64,000 nucleotides of DNA from an uncultured Olleya sp. (GTDB lineage: Bacteria; Bacteroidota; Bacteroidia; Flavobacteriales; Flavobacteriaceae), in contig CANNFD010000007.1 of NCBI GenBank assembly GCA_947503885.1, positions 62,001-126,000 of the forward strand. Direction: 5' to 3'. The notes below the pieces were generated by a model, which made no database searches, was not told the DNA's origin, and saw only the letters and a list, made by a program, of their open reading frames with translations. Each line of letters begins with the position of its first letter. The stretch's first letter is position 1. The position numbers were made by a program, and so were the translations under genes. Positions 59,734 to 64,000 of this stretch are shown here, piece by piece.

Positions 59734-61481
59734 CTAAAATATTTAACCCAAAAGATTGGTTAGAAGTTCCTAAAGAGCCAACAAAACCAAAAAGCAACAC
59801 AGCAACAACTAATGTTGTTGCTGTTGCTGATAACGACATTGAATCCTACATTTCAGCAATCGAGCAATCAGGTACAGACATAACAGGAAGTTATGCCACT
59901 TGGAGAGATTTAGGCTTTGCTTTAGCAGAAGAATATGGAGAAATAGGTAGAGATTATTTCCACCGTATGAGTAAAAATTATGCAGGTTACGATGCTAAAG
60001 AGTGTGATGCACAATTCGATAAATGCTCAAACGCAAAAGGACACGGAATTACAATTGCTACCTTTTATCACTATGCACATCAGTCAGGTATCAAACCGAC
60101 TAAACAACAGTATAACAACGAAGTTGCAACAAACGTTGCAACTGTTGTCGATACAGCCAACCAATCAATGCCTACAATACCAGAAACGGTATATGAGAAT
60201 TTGCCACAGTTTTTACAACAAGTTGTAAATCCTGCTAATGGACAAGAAGAAAAGGATATTTTATTGTTAGGTTCATTAACAGCATTTAGTGCGTGTTTTC
60301 CTAAACTCTTTGGTATCTATGACCAACGTAGAGTATTCAGCAACTTATATTTATTTGTAACCGCACCTGCATCTGCAGGTAAAGGAAGACTTAACCAAAT
60401 TAAAAATTTGGTAGAGCCTGTTCATAAATTAAAACGAGAACAAGCCAAAGTATTAAAGCAGCAATTTCAAGCAGTAACTGCTACTTATAATATGAATAAA
60501 GGCAAAGATGAAAACTTGGAAAAACCGAGTAAACCGCCAGAGCGAATGCTGTTCATTCCTGCCAACAATAGTGTAACAGGCGTATATCAATTAATTTCTG
60601 ATAATAAAGGCAGAGGTTTAATTTTTGAAACCGAAGGCGATACATTAGCACAAGCCTTTAAAAGTGATTATGGCAATTATTCCGATGGATTTCGTAAAGC
60701 ATTTCATCACGAAACCATAAGCTATTATCGTAGAACAGATAGAGAATATGTAGATATTGAGAAACCGTGCTTGTCAACAGTATTATCAGGCACACCTAAA
60801 CAAGTGGCAACCTTAATACCCAATGCAGAAAATGGGCTATTTAGTCGCTTTATGTTTTACTATATGAATATAAAACCAACTTGGAAAAATGTATTTCAAA
60901 ATAGTAATAAGTTAGGTTTAGATGATTACTATAACCAATTAGGTAGTGAGTTTTTAGAATTGTACAAAACGCTAAAAAACAACCCAGAGATTGAAATACG
61001 ATTAACCACAACCCAACAACAGCAATTCAATACGTTCTTTGAATCCTTACAGACCAAATACATCAACCTACAACCCGAAGAGTACATCGCAACAATAAGG
61101 CGATTAGGCTTAATTGCGTTTAGGATAATGATGCTATTCACAGCATTCCGAATTATGGAGGATGGTGATGTAAACGCAACTAAAGAATGTGAGGATATAG
61201 ATTTTGAAAATGCACTAACCATAATTTCAATTTTAGTAAAACACAGTAGTAAAGTATTTAATGATTTACCAATAGAGCAAAAAGCAACAAAACGCTTAAA
61301 TAGAAAAGAACGCTTTTTAGAAAGTTTGCCAAAGCAATTTAGCAGACAAGAGTATTTAGATTTAGCCACAAAACAAAGCATCGCACACAAAACCGCAGAA
61401 GGCTATATTACCAAATTTGTTGATGCAGGTTTAATATACAGAGAAGCACACAACAACTATTCAAATCCTGCAAAGACATAG
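59730..61481 (+). CDS. PriCT_2/DUF3987 replication-type protein
   Basis: Residues 35-125 resemble PriCT_2 (ESYISAIEQSGTD, then WRDLGFALAEEYGE and FYHYAHQSGIKP). Residues 145-480 form the DUF3987 ATPase-like domain with a P-loop-like APASAGKGRLNQ and a downstream LIFETEGDTLAQ (Walker B-like) and CLSTVLSGTPKQ. A C-terminal winged-helix-like segment (FSRQEYLDLATK, then KTAEGYITKFVDAGLI) follows. It is the second half of the element's presumed replication module. The canonical Ser/Thr after the P-loop Lys is Gly-Arg, so ATPase activity is uncertain. Confidence 0.82.
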   Translation: MTKIFNPKDWLEVPKEPTKPKSNTATTNVVAVADNDIESYISAIEQSGTDITGSYATWRDLGFALAEEYGEIGRDYFHRMSKNYAGYDAKECDAQFDKCSNAKGHGITIATFYHYAHQSGIKPTKQQYNNEVATNVATVVDTANQSMPTIPETVYENLPQFLQQVVNPANGQEEKDILLLGSLTAFSACFPKLFGIYDQRRVFSNLYLFVTAPASAGKGRLNQIKNLVEPVHKLKREQAKVLKQQFQAVTATYNMNKGKDENLEKPSKPPERMLFIPANNSVTGVYQLISDNKGRGLIFETEGDTLAQAFKSDYGNYSDGFRKAFHHETISYYRRTDREYVDIEKPCLSTVLSGTPKQVATLIPNAENGLFSRFMFYYMNIKPTWKNVFQNSNKLGLDDYYNQLGSEFLELYKTLKNNPEIEIRLTTTQQQQFNTFFESLQTKYINLQPEEYIATIRRLGLIAFRIMMLFTAFRIMEDGDVNATKECEDIDFENALTIISILVKHSSKVFNDLPIEQKATKRLNRKERFLESLPKQFSRQEYLDLATKQSIAHKTAEGYITKFVDAGLIYREAHNNYSNPAKT

Positions 61482-61541
61482 TTAAGGATTTTAAGGATTT
61501 AAGGATATGATTAAATTGACTTCCTCAAATCCTTAATATCC
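61482..61541. repeat. TTAAGGAT iteron-like repeats after the replication genes
   Basis: TTAAGGAT occurs at 61482, 61491 and 61499 (spacing 9 and 8 bp) and inverted as ATCCTTAA at 61529-61536. The two sides can also fold into an imperfect hairpin. Next to replication-type genes, such short iterated sites suggest an origin; a terminator is the simpler alternative. Confidence 0.4.
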
Positions 61542-61601
61542 TCATTACCTGTTAATAACTGTTTATATCTTTTTACTTTCCTTTGGTTTCCTTTTGTTAA
61601 A

Positions 61602-61625
61602 TTAGACAAAATTTGACAAGTCTAA
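61602..61625. promoter_or_regulatory. inverted repeat, candidate XRE operator
   Basis: TTAGAC (61602-61607) and GTCTAA (61620-61625) are perfect 6-bp inverted arms 12 nt apart, ending 11 nt before the XRE start codon. Small XRE regulators commonly repress themselves from such sites. The element would also control the HEPN and Argonaute-like genes behind it. Confidence 0.35.
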
Positions 61626-61636
61626 ATAATTCTATT

Positions 61637-61933
61637 ATGGAGTTTGGAGAGTACATACGTTCATTGCGTGAAAAACGCAATTTGCTATTAAGGGAAATGG
61701 CTGCAAACCTAAATATGGATGTTGCCTATTTAAGTAAAATAGAACGAGGAAATCGGATGGCAAGACGCGAACAAGTAGTTGCTTTTGCCAAAACATTAAA
61801 AGAAGACGAAAACGAATTAATTAAGCTATGGATGTCCGAACAAATTGTACTAATGCTCAAAAATGAAAAGGAGCGTACGGAAATCCTCAAAATAGCTGAA
61901 GAAAAAATTAGTAAGATTGTAAAAAAGGGTTAG
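61637..61933 (+). CDS. XRE-family helix-turn-helix regulator
   Basis: A 98-residue Cro/C1-type regulator. The HTH occupies residues 6-62 (FGEYIRSLREKRNLLLREMA, then MDVAYLSKIERGNRMARREQ). A short helical tail follows (KEDENELIKLW, then ERTEILKIAEEKI). The start is ATG 61637; an in-frame TTG at 61613 would read through the candidate operator. The HEPN gene begins 15 nt after the stop, so it likely heads a three-gene operon. Controller proteins of this size often delay expression of toxic neighbours after the element enters a new cell. That role is inference. Confidence 0.88.
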   Translation: MEFGEYIRSLREKRNLLLREMAANLNMDVAYLSKIERGNRMARREQVVAFAKTLKEDENELIKLWMSEQIVLMLKNEKERTEILKIAEEKISKIVKKG

Positions 61934-61948
61934 GATTTAAAGTAATTT

Positions 61949-63202
61949 ATGTTTAAAGAGAATAAATATTATGGCGAGGTATGGTTTAAATCTGCAGAGG
62001 ATAATAAGTGCTTTTGTGTATTAGAGTTAATTAATGATGAAGTACACATAACGACCAATTTGTCAGAAAGATTACCTGCCTATCAAATAGAGTTAATTTA
62101 TGGGGTTTTTACAGGTTTAGGCTATTTAACTTTTGTAAACTGCAAGATTAAAAACAGTAGCAATGGAATAGTAGAGACTAAAACTTATAAGCCTAAATAT
62201 ACGTTTGCTTGTGCATATCATTTAATTGAACCTATAGGTTTGAAAATTAATGAATTTCAAATTGACAATTTAGCAATAGTGAGTTGGGTTAGAAAAATGC
62301 ATTGGTATAATTCTTTAGAAGACAAACTTGAAAAAGAGGATGACGTAGTCCACAATACGAATATTACTGAAGACTTATCTATTAAAATCACAAAATCAAC
62401 ATCATATACTTCTAACCACAACTTTTTTAGAATGGACAATGTTGGATATGTCGATTTTAAATCAGAAAAAAAATTGAGTATTCTTGAGAGTATAGATTTA
62501 TATAATTCATTTCAAAAATTATTTCATTTTTTATACGGTAAGTCTGTACAATTTAAAGCTTTTAATTTTAAATGTTTAAGCTGTGGTAATTGGGCTTCGT
62601 TATATTACAAGGATGATTTCAACAAAGAAAACATATCTGGTTTTATAGCGCTTGACTATGATACTATTAAAGATGATTTGTCCAATATAATTAAGCATTG
62701 GTATAACAATGAAGGCATAGGTTATTGTGCTGATATTATTATCGAAAATTTACTCTCGGTTAAAACGAGCCATAGTAGGCGATTTACAAATTCCTATACA
62801 GCTTTCGAAGCTTATAGTTTGAAATTTGGTAATAAGATTAAGAACTCATCTTTTGCCAAAGATTTATTAGAACAAAAGCAATTATTAGTCGATATAACTA
62901 ATATTCCAGAAGATGATATTAAAACATATGTATCAAAGATTGTTCGTCATCGAGATTATTTAATACATCGCACTAAAACAAAAAACAATATTTTTTCACA
63001 GTTTGAACTATTGTATATATCCTTTTTATTAGATTATTTGGTTGGTTTAGGCTTGGTGAAACAAATGGAAGTTTCTGATAAAATTATTGAAAAAATAATA
63101 GAGCGTGCTAAATCTACATACCAAGATATGCAGTCTGTAAATAGACTACTAAACAAAGATTTATTAGTTGATAACAATAATAAAGTTCAACCTTCTATGT
63201 AA
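61949..63202 (+). CDS. ApeA-like HEPN protein, putative anti-phage effector
   Basis: A 417-residue soluble protein. The N-terminal 260 residues are beta-rich and resemble the ApeA N-terminal domain (YYGEVWFKSAEDNKCFCVLE), with one Cys-x2-Cys (KCLSCGNW). The C-terminal 150 residues are helical, with the HEPN nuclease signature RDYLIH at 335-340 (R-x4-H) in the sequence SKIVRHRDYLIHRT, preceded by a Tyr/Glu-rich helix (FTNSYTAFEAYSLKFG). ApeA proteins are abortive-infection effectors, and HEPN domains with this motif cleave RNA. It sits 15 nt after an XRE gene and 21 nt before an Argonaute-like gene. The HEPN motif is seen; the ApeA assignment is from general similarity. Confidence 0.72.
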   Translation: MFKENKYYGEVWFKSAEDNKCFCVLELINDEVHITTNLSERLPAYQIELIYGVFTGLGYLTFVNCKIKNSSNGIVETKTYKPKYTFACAYHLIEPIGLKINEFQIDNLAIVSWVRKMHWYNSLEDKLEKEDDVVHNTNITEDLSIKITKSTSYTSNHNFFRMDNVGYVDFKSEKKLSILESIDLYNSFQKLFHFLYGKSVQFKAFNFKCLSCGNWASLYYKDDFNKENISGFIALDYDTIKDDLSNIIKHWYNNEGIGYCADIIIENLLSVKTSHSRRFTNSYTAFEAYSLKFGNKIKNSSFAKDLLEQKQLLVDITNIPEDDIKTYVSKIVRHRDYLIHRTKTKNNIFSQFELLYISFLLDYLVGLGLVKQMEVSDKIIEKIIERAKSTYQDMQSVNRLLNKDLLVDNNNKVQPSM

Positions 63203-63223
63203 AATTACAATATAATTTCATTT

Positions 63224-64000
63224 ATGCAAGAACACCTCAAAACCAACATACTAAACTTTAAATGGCCTAATAGTGCGCCTACTATTTATTTAACTTTAGA
63301 GGATATTGAAGGTAGTCATCCTATCCATAAATCTAAATTTTCAAGGCAGATAAAAGAGGTGTTTCCAGATGCAGACTTATCTAACAAAGACCAAATATTT
63401 ACAACATTTACAACAGAAATACCAGATGCACCAAGCATTAAGCTAAATTTAGTAGATGGTAGAGAATTAAGAATTTATAAGCAATTCCTTAAACATAAAT
63501 TAAGAAGCTATTTTAAATCGAAAGACTATATAGTAGTAAAAAACTTCGTTGGTGATGTACAAGTGTGGATGCCTTCAAAAAAAGGGAATACAGCAGACTA
63601 TAACCTCTACTATAAATTTTCATTTAAGATACAGTTTGCAAAACTCACAGACTTACCAGAGTTAATTGTATCATACGATGGTACTTCAAAAGTCCTTACA
63701 ACATCGGTTAAGGATATAGAGGATTCAGAGTTAATAAAACGTTGTGTATATGGTCAAAAAACGTTCAATTACCAAATGGACCTCGATACAGAGGAAAAAC
63801 AAGAATTTTACAATGCTATTCAGTTTGACCAAGCATACCCAATTTTTAATTTGTCATTAGCACGAGCATTAGATATACCTATTGAGGAACCTATAAGACC
63901 AATTAATAAATATCAAAAGTACGTAGCACTTATTAATAATTTTGCAACCAACTATCTGTTTAAAGAAGATTTTAAAGTCATATTTCCATTTAAAACTGAT
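63224..64000 (+). CDS. long prokaryotic Argonaute, N-terminal part (cut by window edge)
   Basis: The frame is open from ATG 63224 to the right edge (259 codons, no stop). The sequence has the layout I associate with Bacteroidetes long pAgo proteins. An N domain contains DLSNKDQIFTTFTTEIPDAP and ELRIYKQFLKHKLRSYF. Next come VVKNFVGDVQVW and YYKFSFKIQFAKLTDLPELI, followed by the linker VSYDGTSKVL. The L1/PAZ-side segment has YPIFNLSLARAL and NKYQKYVALINNF. The MID and PIWI domains and the catalytic DEDX residues lie outside the window, so nuclease activity cannot be judged. It is 21 nt behind the HEPN gene and probably in the same transcript. The family call is by recalled pattern, not by a search. 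Confidence 0.6.
   Translation, partial: MQEHLKTNILNFKWPNSAPTIYLTLEDIEGSHPIHKSKFSRQIKEVFPDADLSNKDQIFTTFTTEIPDAPSIKLNLVDGRELRIYKQFLKHKLRSYFKSKDYIVVKNFVGDVQVWMPSKKGNTADYNLYYKFSFKIQFAKLTDLPELIVSYDGTSKVLTTSVKDIEDSELIKRCVYGQKTFNYQMDLDTEEKQEFYNAIQFDQAYPIFNLSLARALDIPIEEPIRPINKYQKYVALINNFATNYLFKEDFKVIFPFKTD

Noticed and set aside
60929-61390. 153-residue minus-strand frame inside the DUF3987 gene
   Set aside because: Antisense shadow; composition is Cys/Ser/Ile-rich without any motif or promoter.

Overview
The window looks like a chromosome segment from a marine member of the Flavobacteriaceae (Bacteroidetes). This rests on low GC, flavobacterial promoters of the TTG-N17-21-TAnnTTTG type, several TTG start codons, many lipoproteins, a type IX secretion (T9SS) sorting domain, propeller-type two-component sensors and a fused E1 alpha/beta dehydrogenase. 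The genus cannot be fixed from sequence reading alone. No tRNA, rRNA, CRISPR array or insertion sequence was found.

Positions 1-6943 hold the 3' part of an M1 aminopeptidase, a patatin, a membrane-anchored hypothetical, and a tight run made of an Lgt paralogue followed by five lipoproteins. Positions 6991-20886 hold two different propeller-type sensor systems, one LytS/LytTR and one NarX/NarL-like. They flank a carboxypeptidase-regulatory-like lipoprotein and a 1395-residue BspA-like (DUF285) surface protein exported by T9SS. Positions 21046-29091 are mostly housekeeping: UvrD-like helicase, esterase lipoprotein, YrdC/Sua5 protein, OmpA-like lipoprotein, glycosyltransferase and DNA polymerase III delta. 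Positions 29163-34339 carry a Crp/Fnr regulator, a perfect FNR-like palindrome, and a TolC/HlyD/ABC-2 permease operon ending in a hydrolase. Positions 34388-55444 are core genes: fused branched-chain-type E1, a degenerate M1/barrel fusion, LOG protein, UvrA, GGT, AcpH-like, acyltransferase, GlmM, class V aminotransferase, LpxL-like acyltransferase, rhomboid, TlpA-like protein and MnmE.

From the 3' end of mnmE (about 55430) to the right edge there is an integrated element. Its order is Zn-ribbon/HTH protein, tyrosine recombinase, hypothetical, two small HTH proteins, a VirE_N-type primase-like protein and a PriCT_2/DUF3987 protein. Then comes a closely spaced cargo operon: an XRE regulator, an ApeA-like HEPN protein and the N-terminal 259 codons of what appears to be a long prokaryotic Argonaute, cut by the window edge. 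The XRE-HEPN-Argonaute operon is the best candidate here for an undescribed (defence) system. The element's noncoding DNA also contains a strictly 10-bp-phased GCACC array, a 14-bp direct repeat and iteron-like repeats.
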